Shown here in pieces: positions 24,666 through 32,172 of a stretch of 46,297 bases of DNA. Under the pieces are notes generated by a model that saw only the letters and a list, made by a program, of their open reading frames with translations, searched no databases and was not told the origin of the DNA. Source of the DNA: Mycobacterium interjectum (lineage in GTDB: Bacteria; Actinomycetota; Actinomycetes; Mycobacteriales; Mycobacteriaceae); the NCBI GenBank assembly GCA_002102225.1, contig LQPB01000041.1, positions 1 to 46,297 on the forward strand, given 5' to 3'. Within the stretch, counting starts at the first letter, position 1. The number at the start of each line of letters is the position of its first letter. The translations under genes were made by a program, and so were the position numbers.

Positions 24666-24773
24666 TGCACATATGTCCTATAAAGGGGGCCAGTCGGCCA
24701 TTACCGTTGCGCGACAAGCGATCACGGCCATCCGACGCGACGGAGTGCAAGCCGTGAGCCAGCCTAACGAGCA

Positions 24774-24786
24774 CCCGGAAACCGGG
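24774..24786 (-). terminator. Weak hairpin downstream of hypB
   Basis: CCCGG-AAA-CCGGG forms a short GC-rich hairpin about 55 bases after the hypB stop on the minus strand and ahead of the hydrogenase promoter. No U-run is present. The rest of the 308-base gap between hypB and hhyS holds the promoter described separately and no gene I can support. Confidence 0.3.
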
Positions 24787-24841
24787 CCGTCATGCGAGTG
24801 ATTTGCAGAATTCCGTTTTGCGAATCGGTTGCACCAGTGCG

Positions 24842-25612
24842 TCAGGCGCCGGAGTCCGTGGCGAATCGCCGCAGCCACCCGAACCAGGCGCCCATGCCGG
24901 CCCCGGTGCGCGCGCTGACCGGCAGGATCTCCGCCTCGGCATTGACCTCGCGCACGTGCGCGATGTACGAGTCGACATCGACGTCGAGGTAGGGCACCAG
25001 GTCAATCTTGTTGAGCAGCACCACATCCACCGAACGGAACATCACCGGATACTTGAGCGGCTTGTCCTCGCCCTCGGTCACCGAGTAGACCATGGCCTTC
25101 GCGTGCTCGCCGACGTCGAACTCCGCCGGGCAGACCAGGTTGCCGACGTTTTCGATGATCACCAGGTCCAGAGCGGGCAGGTCGAGTCCGGGCAGCGCGC
25201 GATTGACCATCGGCGCGTCCAGGTGGCATTCGCCGCCAAACCCGTTGCTGGTGTTCAGCAGTGACACCTGGGCGCCGCGACCGCTGAGCTTGGCCGCATC
25301 CAGGTCCGTGGCGATGTCGCCCTCGATGACGCCGATCGCGAATTCGTCGGCGAGCTCGTCGAGGGTTGCCCCCACGATGCTCGTCTTCCCCGATCCCGGT
25401 GAGCTCATCAGGTTCAGCGTGCGGATCCCGTTGCTCTCGAAGGCCGCCCGGTTGGCATCGGCGAGAACGTCGTTTTCGGCGAAGATCGCCTCCAGCACCT
25501 CGATGCGCTGGGTGCCCGTCCGGTAGGAGCTGTGGTCGCCGTGATCGTGCTCGGGCTGATCGTGATCGTGGGCGTGCACGGTGCCGTCGTCGTGGCGATG
25601 AAATCTGCCCAT
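24842..25612 (-). CDS. hypB: Hydrogenase nickel-insertion GTPase HypB
   Basis: This 256-aa SIMIBI GTPase delivers nickel to the hydrogenase large subunit with HypA. The N-terminal 30 residues are rich in His (several HDH and HAH runs), a nickel-storage tail. The P-loop is SSPGSGKTS (residues 70-78), the metal-binding region GGECHLD carries the conserved Cys and His at the dimer interface, and NKIDLVPYLD gives guanine specificity. The ATG at 25612 starts the family-typical MGRFHRH; a TTG six bases upstream is in frame. It follows hypA by 28 bases. Confidence 0.97.
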   Translation of the reverse strand: MGRFHRHDDGTVHAHDHDQPEHDHGDHSSYRTGTQRIEVLEAIFAENDVLADANRAAFESNGIRTLNLMSSPGSGKTSIVGATLDELADEFAIGVIEGDIATDLDAAKLSGRGAQVSLLNTSNGFGGECHLDAPMVNRALPGLDLPALDLVIIENVGNLVCPAEFDVGEHAKAMVYSVTEGEDKPLKYPVMFRSVDVVLLNKIDLVPYLDVDVDSYIAHVREVNAEAEILPVSARTGAGMGAWFGWLRRFATDSGA

Positions 25613-25640
25613 GATCAAGTCCGTTCCGGCGGTGTGGTTT

Positions 25641-25976
25641 TCACGAGACGTCCAACGACGTCACCAGGAATTCGTTGCCGCGCAGCACCTCGACGTCGGG
25701 GCTGTCGCACCGCGGGCACCAAATCGACCAGGCCGAGGTGATTTCGGACCGGCGGCCGCACGAACGGCAGCGCACCTCGGCGGTGACGCACTCGAGCTCG
25801 AGCTCCGCGTCCGGCATGTCCTCGGAGTCGCGGACCAGCGTCCAGCAGAACGACAGCGATTCCGGCACCACCTGGCGGAGCGCCCCGATCCGCACCCGCA
25901 CGACGTCGACGTGCCGACCGTCGGCATGCGTCTTGACCACGCCGGCGATGGCCTCGCACAACGACAGCTCGTGCAT
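25641..25976 (-). CDS. hypA: Hydrogenase nickel-incorporation protein HypA
   Basis: This 111-aa nickel metallochaperone starts MHELSLCEAI with the required N-terminal Met-His-Glu nickel site and has a zinc loop of Cys70-x2-Cys73 and Cys87-x2-Cys90. It partners HypB in loading nickel. It begins 25 bases after the nicT stop, so nickel uptake and nickel insertion are probably co-transcribed. Confidence 0.97.
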   Translation of the reverse strand: MHELSLCEAIAGVVKTHADGRHVDVVRVRIGALRQVVPESLSFCWTLVRDSEDMPDAELELECVTAEVRCRSCGRRSEITSAWSIWCPRCDSPDVEVLRGNEFLVTSLDVS

Positions 25977-26001
25977 GGCACTGTTCTACACCCGACCGGG
26001 C

Positions 26002-27129
26002 TCAGCCCGCCGTCTCGGCCGAGCTCCACTTCTCCTCGATGCGCGCGACGCGCCAGACGAGCAGGGCGAGCACCCAGGTCGCGACGAAGATGCCGACGAC
26101 GACGAAACCGACGGTGTTGAGGTCGAGACCGCCCAGCCAGCGCCAGAACGGACCGCGCCAGCCCAGCTGGTCGGCGAACAGGCCGAGGAGTTCGACGGTC
26201 CCGATCAGCAGGGCGACCGCCACCGACAGCCCGGTGATGGTGATGTTGTAGTAGATCTTGCGCACCGGGCTGGCGAAGGCCCAGCCGTAGGCGAAGTTCA
26301 TGAACGAGCCGTCGATGGTGTCCAGCAGGCACATGCCGGCCGTGAACAGCACGGGCAGGCACAGGATGGCGTACCACGGCAGCCCGGCCGCGGCGCTGGT
26401 GCCCGCCAGCACCAGCAGCGCGATCTCGGTGGCGGTGTCGAAGCCCAGCCCGAACAGCAGCCCGACCGGGTACAGGTGCCAGGACTTGGTGATCGACTGG
26501 GTGAACCGCCCGAGGAATCGGTTGAGCAGCCCGCGGTTCTGCAATTGCCGTTCGAGTTCGGATTCGTCGTACTCGCCGCGGCGCAGCCGCACGAACACGC
26601 GCAGGATGCCGACCAGGACGATGACGTTGAGGATGGCGATGAGGTAGAGGAATATCCCGGAGACGCTGGTGCCGATGAGCCCGGTGTAGTGATGCAGCGC
26701 CGAGGAGTCGTCCTCGACCGGCCCGGCCGTGGCCTTGATGACGGCCCTCGTCCCCGTGGCCAACAGCAGCGCCAGCCCGAAGACCACGGTGCTGTGGCCG
26801 AGCGAGAAGAAGAACCCGACGGCCAGCGGGCGCTGCCCGTCGCTCATCAGCTTGCGGGTGGTGTTGTCGATGGCGGCGATGTGGTCGGCGTCGAAGGCAT
26901 GCCGCATCCCCAGGGTGTAGGCCGTCAGCCCGACGCCAACGCCAAACGCCTTGCCGCCGACGCTGAATCGCTCCGGGTCCACGATCAGTACCAGGGTGAT
27001 CCAGCCGGCGAGGTGCAGGGCGGCGATCACCGCCGCCATCGCCCCCAGCCGCCACCACTCCGCCGGCGCCAGCGCGCGCCGAAGCCTGCTCATCCGCGAT
27101 GGCCGCCAGTCCAACTCCGTGCTGGCCAC
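26002..27129 (-). CDS. nicT: Nickel/cobalt permease of the NiCoT family
   Basis: This 375-aa membrane permease imports Ni2+ (or Co2+) and is the counterpart of M. tuberculosis NicT (Rv2856). The NiCoT signature is present in helix II: GMRHAFDADHIAAIDN, and further family segments are FFSLGHSTVV and LGFDTATEIALL. About eight membrane helices are seen with a charged cytosolic loop (residues 180-220). The GTG at 27129 is chosen since TAATGT, a -10 element, ends seven bases upstream (leaderless type); ATG 27093 is an alternative. It is the first gene of the hydrogenase island. Confidence 0.94.
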   Translation of the reverse strand: MASTELDWRPSRMSRLRRALAPAEWWRLGAMAAVIAALHLAGWITLVLIVDPERFSVGGKAFGVGVGLTAYTLGMRHAFDADHIAAIDNTTRKLMSDGQRPLAVGFFFSLGHSTVVFGLALLLATGTRAVIKATAGPVEDDSSALHHYTGLIGTSVSGIFLYLIAILNVIVLVGILRVFVRLRRGEYDESELERQLQNRGLLNRFLGRFTQSITKSWHLYPVGLLFGLGFDTATEIALLVLAGTSAAAGLPWYAILCLPVLFTAGMCLLDTIDGSFMNFAYGWAFASPVRKIYYNITITGLSVAVALLIGTVELLGLFADQLGWRGPFWRWLGGLDLNTVGFVVVGIFVATWVLALLVWRVARIEEKWSSAETAG

Positions 27130-27136
27130 CGGCACG

Positions 27137-27176
27137 ACATTAGGGGCCGCCGCGAGCCAAATGCAAGTCGATTGCA
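27137..27176 (-). promoter_or_regulatory. nicT promoter with Nur-box-like operator
   Basis: On the minus strand TAATGT (27142-27137) is a -10 element seven bases before the nicT GTG. About 20 bases upstream is the palindrome TGCAA-N5-TTGCA (27162-27176), overlapping the expected -35. It matches the core of the Streptomyces Nur box (TTGCAA-N5-TTGCAA). It lies between nicT and a divergent Fur-family gene, so nickel-dependent repression of nicT is likely. Confidence 0.65.
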
Positions 27177-27253
27177 GGAACCCACCGGGCTCGCCGGCGC
27201 CGAGTTTGGGCGGAAAACTGGCGATCCCGGGTAGGGGGCGCGACACTGAACGG

Positions 27254-27730
27254 GTGAGTCCCAAGGCCCCGGTGCTGGACCCGGCCGTCACCGAACGGAC
27301 GGGTGACATCCTGCGGGCCCACGGGCTGCGGCGGATGGCGTCGCGGATCCAGGTCCTGGCGGTCCTCGAGCCGGTCAACGGGCACCTGCCGGTGGCGGAG
27401 ATCCACCAGCGGGTGCGCGCCTGCCTCCCGCCGGGCTGCCAGCCGCCCGACGTCGCGACCATCTACCGCACCGTGACCACCCTGGTCGACCAGGGGGTGC
27501 TGCACGCCCTGACCCTCGACGGCGGCGTCGCGACCTACGGCCTGGCCACCGCGCCGCACCACCACGCTGTGTGCACCCGATGCGGCTCGATCATCGAGGT
27601 GCCCGCCCGCCAGCTGACCTCGGCGCTCGAGCACGCGATGGCGGGCAGTTCGTTCGCGCTGTCGGAGGCGGCCGGCCTGACCCTGCGCGGCCTGTGCCCG
27701 CAGTGCCAGAGGTCAGCGCAGGCCCAGTAG
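27254..27730 (+). CDS. Fur-family metalloregulator, probable nickel sensor (Nur-like)
   Basis: This 158-aa protein has the Fur winged-helix domain (residues 15-90: RMASRIQVLAVL, PDVATIYRTVTTLVDQGVL) and a C-terminal dimerisation domain with structural zinc ligands Cys107-x2-Cys110 and Cys148-x2-Cys151. APHHHAVC and NGHLPVAEI supply the sensory-site histidines. It is divergent from nicT with a Nur-box-like palindrome between them, which is why I favour nickel over iron or zinc; a Zur or Fur identity is not excluded. The GTG at 27254 follows from domain length. It overlaps the convergent mtr by 18 bases. M. tuberculosis has no such gene between nicT and mtr. Confidence 0.88.
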   Translation: MSPKAPVLDPAVTERTGDILRAHGLRRMASRIQVLAVLEPVNGHLPVAEIHQRVRACLPPGCQPPDVATIYRTVTTLVDQGVLHALTLDGGVATYGLATAPHHHAVCTRCGSIIEVPARQLTSALEHAMAGSSFALSEAAGLTLRGLCPQCQRSAQAQ

Positions 27731-29092
27731 GGCGTTCTCGACCACCTCGGGCAGCGCCGGATGGATCCAGTACTGGCCGCGCGCCATCTCCGTCGCGGTC
27801 AGCCCGAAGCTCATCGCCTGGATCAGCGGCTGGATGATCGACGAGGCCTGGTGGCCCATGATGTGGGCGCCCAGCAGGCGCCCGCTGTTGCGCTCGGCGA
27901 TGAGTTTGACGATCCCGGTGGTGTCTTCCATCGCCCAGCCGTAGGCCACGTCGCCGTACTCCTGCACCGCGACCGAGGTGTCGAATCCGCGTGCGATGGC
28001 CTGGTTTTCGGTCAGGCCGACGGTCGCCAGCTGAGGATCGGTGAACACCGCCGACGGCACGAACCGGTGGTCGGTGACGGCCATCGACTCGGTGTCGTCC
28101 CAGTCGCACAGCAGGTTGTGCTGCACGACGCGGGCCTCGTGGTTGGCGACGTGCTTGAGCTGGTAGGGCGAGGAGACGTCGCCGAGCGCGAAAACGCCGC
28201 GCGCCGAGGCGCGTTGGTATTCGTCGACCACCACCTGGCCGTTCTGGACATCGATGCCGGCCTGTTCGGCGTCCAGCAGATCGCCGTTGGGCAACCGGCC
28301 GGTCGCCACCAGCAGCAGGTCGGCGTTCAGGGTGGACCCGTCGTCGAGCTCGAGGGCGACGCCGGAGCCGCGGTTAGCGGCGCGCGCGACCATCCGGTGG
28401 GTGCGCAGCTCCCATTTGCGCGAGGCGATGCGGGTAAACCGTTTGCAGATGGTGTCGTCGAAGTGCCGCAGCAGCGTGGCGCCCCGCACCACCAGCGTGA
28501 CTCGCACGCCGAGCGCGGAAAACACGTGCGCGAATTCCGTTGCCACAAAGCCGCTTCCGATGATCACAAGGTGCTCGGGCAGCTCGGGGATGCGCATGAT
28601 GGTGTCGCTGGTGTGGTAATGCACGTCGGAGGCGAGGATGGTCGCCGGGATTATCGGCCGCGAGCCCGCCGCGATCACCACCTGATCGGCGGTGAACTCT
28701 TCGCCCGCATCGGTGCGCAACAGGTATCGCCCGTCGGGCTGAACCGGTCTGAACCGGGTGTGCCGTTCGTACAGGTCGACATTGGGCAGCGAGCGCCGAT
28801 ACTCCTCGCCGCTCATCGAGATGGGATCGATGCGTCCGAAGACACGCGAGACGATCTCGTCCCAGCGCACCCCGTCGATGTGCGCGTCGACGCCGTAACG
28901 GGCCGCGCCTCGGACGCCCGCGGCGACCTCGGCGGCGTAGACGAACATCTTCGTCGGGATGCACCCGACATTGAGGCAGGTGCCGCCGAACGTGCCCTGC
29001 TCGCAGATGGCCGCGCGCTTGCCGGCGTAGCGCTCGTCGAGAATGGTGTTGCCCGAACCGGTTCCGATGATGGCGATGTCGTAGGTTTCCAT
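27713..29092 (-). CDS. mtr: Mycothione reductase
   Basis: This 459-aa FAD/NADPH disulfide reductase regenerates mycothiol from mycothione (M. tuberculosis Rv2855). FAD motif GTGSGN is at the N-terminus, the redox disulfide is in GGTCLNVGCIPTKMF, NADPH motif GSGFVATEFAHVF near residue 175, and the C-terminal HPALPEVVENAL contains the His-Glu pair. The ATG at 29092 is well supported. The downstream convergent Fur-family gene overlaps the end. Confidence 0.97.
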   Translation of the reverse strand: METYDIAIIGTGSGNTILDERYAGKRAAICEQGTFGGTCLNVGCIPTKMFVYAAEVAAGVRGAARYGVDAHIDGVRWDEIVSRVFGRIDPISMSGEEYRRSLPNVDLYERHTRFRPVQPDGRYLLRTDAGEEFTADQVVIAAGSRPIIPATILASDVHYHTSDTIMRIPELPEHLVIIGSGFVATEFAHVFSALGVRVTLVVRGATLLRHFDDTICKRFTRIASRKWELRTHRMVARAANRGSGVALELDDGSTLNADLLLVATGRLPNGDLLDAEQAGIDVQNGQVVVDEYQRASARGVFALGDVSSPYQLKHVANHEARVVQHNLLCDWDDTESMAVTDHRFVPSAVFTDPQLATVGLTENQAIARGFDTSVAVQEYGDVAYGWAMEDTTGIVKLIAERNSGRLLGAHIMGHQASSIIQPLIQAMSFGLTATEMARGQYWIHPALPEVVENALLGLR

Positions 29093-29102
29093 CCTTGGGC
29101 CC

Positions 29103-30128
29103 TCACCCCTTCCCCGAGGATGTCGAGGTTTGACTGTTGTCGCTGCCCAGGTACTCGTCCAGCCACACGTCCAGTTGGCGGTACGCGGCCCGGCGCGGCT
29201 CGGGCAACGACAAGAACACGTCGTGTTTGGCGTCGGCCACCGGGACGACGGTGGTGCGCTTCCCGATGCAGCCGGCCCACCTCGCGATCTGGGTGACGTC
29301 GAGAACCGCGTCGCCCCGGTGCATGGATTCGGGGTCGTCGGATTCGGCGACGCTGTGGTCCGACCGCAGGATCAGGCTGGGCACGCCGACCTCGAGCCCG
29401 CGGTGCAGCCGGGTGTGGCCGCGCCGGACGGCGTGCAGCCAGCCGAACGTGATGGGGAAGCCGCCCACCGGCTTCCATTGCAGGTCGTAGTCGAACTCGC
29501 CGTGGTAGTCGCGGTGCAGCGTGGTGCCGTAGCCGCCCTCGGTGGGGGCCCGGACCACCCCCTTGGACCGCACCCGCGACAGGCCGGCGATCAGGGCCGA
29601 GGTCAGCACGTGGCGCAGGACCGCGGGGCCGTGCAGGTCCAGGAAGGGGCTGTTGAGCACCAGCCCGCGGACGCCGGCGTGCGCGGCCGGATCCCGCCGG
29701 CGCAGCCGGTCCAGCCACAACGGCACGATCAGCCCGCCGGAGGAATGGCCGTACACCAGGATCTCGGCGGGCCGGCCGCTCGGCGCCCGCTCGTGGATGG
29801 CCGATAAGGCGAGTCCCAGTTCGGTGTCGTAGTGGGCGAGGTCGGTGATGAAGTGCGGGGTCTGGCCCTCGCGCCGCGACCGGCCGCATTTCTGGAGGTC
29901 CACCGCATAAAAGGCAAAGCCGCGATCCGCGAAGTGATCGGCCAACTCCGTGTGGAAGAAGTAGTCGGTGTAGCCGTGCACCGCCAGGACTGCGCGCTGA
30001 TCGGTGCCGGTGGGTTCGCCGCGCCGAATCAGCGTTGCCACGATGTCGCCCTCGCCGGCCGGATCCGCGCCGAGCGGGATGGTGCGCTGCCAATAGCCGG
30101 GCAGCACGTCGGGCACCCAGCCAGTCAC
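29103..30128 (-). CDS. Alpha/beta hydrolase, lysophospholipase-like
   Basis: This 341-aa serine hydrolase (M. tuberculosis Rv2854) has the nucleophile elbow VYGHSSGGL, HGYTDYF as the oxyanion-side motif and a likely catalytic His in DAKHDVFLS near the end. The monoglyceride-lipase/lysophospholipase fold is indicated; the substrate is not known. No signal peptide is seen. The GTG at 30128 is used. It lies ten bases before mtr on the same strand, so the two are probably one transcript. In M. tuberculosis a PE_PGRS gene (PE_PGRS48) lies between this gene and mqo; it is absent here. Confidence 0.9.
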   Translation of the reverse strand: MTGWVPDVLPGYWQRTIPLGADPAGEGDIVATLIRRGEPTGTDQRAVLAVHGYTDYFFHTELADHFADRGFAFYAVDLQKCGRSRREGQTPHFITDLAHYDTELGLALSAIHERAPSGRPAEILVYGHSSGGLIVPLWLDRLRRRDPAAHAGVRGLVLNSPFLDLHGPAVLRHVLTSALIAGLSRVRSKGVVRAPTEGGYGTTLHRDYHGEFDYDLQWKPVGGFPITFGWLHAVRRGHTRLHRGLEVGVPSLILRSDHSVAESDDPESMHRGDAVLDVTQIARWAGCIGKRTTVVPVADAKHDVFLSLPEPRRAAYRQLDVWLDEYLGSDNSQTSTSSGKG

Positions 30129-30196
30129 GAGGCCAGCTTAAAGGTTTTGCTGGCCGCGGTGGGCCGCACGTCGTGAGTGCCCGGATCGCGTCGGGA

Positions 30197-30202
30197 TAAC
30201 CT
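30197..30202 (+). promoter_or_regulatory. Putative leaderless -10 element of mqo
   Basis: TAACCT matches TANNNT and ends six bases before the mqo GTG with no Shine-Dalgarno sequence between, so the mRNA is probably leaderless. Confidence 0.45.
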
Positions 30203-30208
30203 GGGACG

Positions 30209-31696
30209 GTGTCAGGGCTGGCCAGAACCGCGCGGACCGATGTCGTGCTGGTGGGCGCCGGCATCATGAGCGCGACCCTGGGCGCGTTGCTGCGGCGGCT
30301 GGAGCCGGACTGGTCGATCACCCTCGTCGAGCGGCTGGACGCCGTCGCCGCCGAAAGCAGCAGCCCCTGGAACAACGCCGGCACCGGGCACTCCGCGCTG
30401 TGCGAGTTGAACTACACCCCGCAGAACCCCGACGGCTCGATCGACATCACCAAAGCGGTCCGCATCAACGAGCAGTTCCAGGTGACGCGCCAATTCTGGG
30501 CGTACGCGGTCGAGAACGGCATCCTGACCGACCGCGGGTTCGTCAACCCCGTCCCGCACGTCAGCTTCGTGCGCGGCGTGGCGGGAGTCGACTACCTGCG
30601 GCGGCGCCGGCGCGCGCTGGCCGACAACCCCCTGTTCGCGCGCACCGAGTTGATCGACGACGCGGCAGAGTTCGCGCGCCGGCTGCCGTTGATGGGCGCC
30701 AAGCGCGACTTTTCCGAGCCGGTCGCGCTCAACTGGGCCGCCGACGGCACCGACGTCGACTTCGGTGCGCTGGCGCGCCAACTCATCGCCTTCTGCGTGC
30801 GGGGCGGCGCCACGGCGCTGTTCGGTCACGAGGTCCGTGACCTGACACGCCAACCCGGCGGTGGCTGGGAGCTGACGATCCGCAACCGCCGGACCCGCGA
30901 AAAGCGCCGGCTGAACGCCAAATTCGTTTTCGTCGGCGCCGGCGGGGATGCGTTGCCGCTGTTACAGCGGTCGGGCATCGCCGAGGTCAGGGGATTCGCC
31001 GGCTTCCCGATCGGCGGGCGGTTCCTGCGCGCCGAGAACCCGGCGCTGGTGGCAGCGCACCGCGCCAAGGTGTACGGCGTGCCGGCGCCGGGGGCCCCGC
31101 CGCTCGGCGCGCTGCACCTCGACCTTCGCTTCGTCAACGGCAAGTCGTGGCTGGTGTTCGGGCCGTACGCCGGCTGGTCGCCAAAGTTCCTGAAACACGG
31201 CCACTTCACCGACCTGCCCCGCTCCATCAAACCGGACAACGTGTTGTCGATGCTCGGTGTCGGGGTCACCCAGCTGACGCTGGTCAACTACCTGATCGGC
31301 CAACTGCGGCTCTCCGAACCCGACCGCGTGCGGATGCTGCGCGAATTTGCGCCCAGCGCAAGCGATTCCGACTGGGAGCTGACGGTGGCCGGCCAACGAG
31401 TCCAGGTGATCCGCCGCGACAAGCGCAAAGGCGGCGCGCTCGACTTCAACACCACCCTGCTCAGCGCCGCCGACGGCAGCATCGCCGGGCTGCTGGGCGG
31501 CTCGCCGGGGGCGTCGACCGCCGTGCCGGCCATGCTCGAGGTGCTGCAGCGGTGCTTCGCCGACCGCTACGACTCGTGGCTGCCCGCGCTCAAAGACATG
31601 GTGCCCTCGCTGGGGGTGGAGCTGTCCCGCGAGCCACGGCTGTTCGACGAGGTCTGGTCCTGGGGCACCGAGGCGCTGCAGCTGGAGGCATCGTGA
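30209..31696 (+). CDS. mqo: Malate:quinone oxidoreductase
   Basis: This 495-aa FAD enzyme oxidises malate to oxaloacetate and passes electrons to the quinone pool at the membrane surface (M. tuberculosis Rv2852c). The FAD motif [14 protein letters not shown] is near the N-terminus, followed by the family segment [21 protein letters not shown] and the C-terminal [14 protein letters not shown]. The GTG at 30209 is supported by the -10 element just upstream. Its stop overlaps the acetyltransferase start (GTGA). Confidence 0.96.
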   Translation: MSGLARTARTDVVLVGAGIMSATLGALLRRLEPDWSITLVERLDAVAAESSSPWNNAGTGHSALCELNYTPQNPDGSIDITKAVRINEQFQVTRQFWAYAVENGILTDRGFVNPVPHVSFVRGVAGVDYLRRRRRALADNPLFARTELIDDAAEFARRLPLMGAKRDFSEPVALNWAADGTDVDFGALARQLIAFCVRGGATALFGHEVRDLTRQPGGGWELTIRNRRTREKRRLNAKFVFVGAGGDALPLLQRSGIAEVRGFAGFPIGGRFLRAENPALVAAHRAKVYGVPAPGAPPLGALHLDLRFVNGKSWLVFGPYAGWSPKFLKHGHFTDLPRSIKPDNVLSMLGVGVTQLTLVNYLIGQLRLSEPDRVRMLREFAPSASDSDWELTVAGQRVQVIRRDKRKGGALDFNTTLLSAADGSIAGLLGGSPGASTAVPAMLEVLQRCFADRYDSWLPALKDMVPSLGVELSREPRLFDEVWSWGTEALQLEAS

Positions 31697-32172
31697 GCGA
31701 ATCGCTGCGCCGCGCCTGGTCCAAAGACCTCGACGTCCCAACCCTTTACGAGCTGCTCAAGCTGCGGGTGGAGGTGTTCGTCGTCGAGCAGGCCTGCCCG
31801 TATCCGGAGCTGGACGGCCGCGACCTGCTCGCCGAAACCCGGCACTTCTGGCTGGAGCGGCCCGCCGGCGAGGTGATCTGCACGCTGCGGTTGATGGAGG
31901 AGCACGCCGGGGGCGAGAAGGCCTTCCGGATCGGCCGGCTGTGCACCAAGCGCAGCGCACGCGGCCAGGGCCACACCACCCGGCTGCTGCGTGCCGCGCT
32001 GGCCGAGGTGGGCGACTACCCGTGTCGCATCGATGCGCAGACGTACCTGGCCGACATGTACGCCCAGCACGGATTCGTGCGCGACGGCGATGATTTCGTC
32101 GACGACGGTATCCCACATGTGCCGATGCTCAAGCCCTCACGCCCCGGCTCCGGTCCGGCGGAACTGCCGTGA
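31693..32172 (+). CDS. GNAT-family N-acetyltransferase (ElaA-like)
   Basis: This 159-aa acetyltransferase (M. tuberculosis Rv2851c) has the ElaA pattern: [25 protein letters not shown] near the N-terminus, the strand VICTLRLM, the acetyl-CoA loop [21 protein letters not shown] and a final [23 protein letters not shown]. Substrate unknown. It is coupled to mqo and to the chelatase gene by GTGA overlaps, so it is part of a plus-strand operon running into cobO-cobB. Confidence 0.92.
   Translation: MSESLRRAWSKDLDVPTLYELLKLRVEVFVVEQACPYPELDGRDLLAETRHFWLERPAGEVICTLRLMEEHAGGEKAFRIGRLCTKRSARGQGHTTRLLRAALAEVGDYPCRIDAQTYLADMYAQHGFVRDGDDFVDDGIPHVPMLKPSRPGSGPAELP

Noticed and set aside
24489..24757. Short plus-strand frames in the hydrogenase promoter region
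   Set aside because: No ribosome-binding site or family resemblance; they overlap the hhyS start and promoter and have shadow-like composition.
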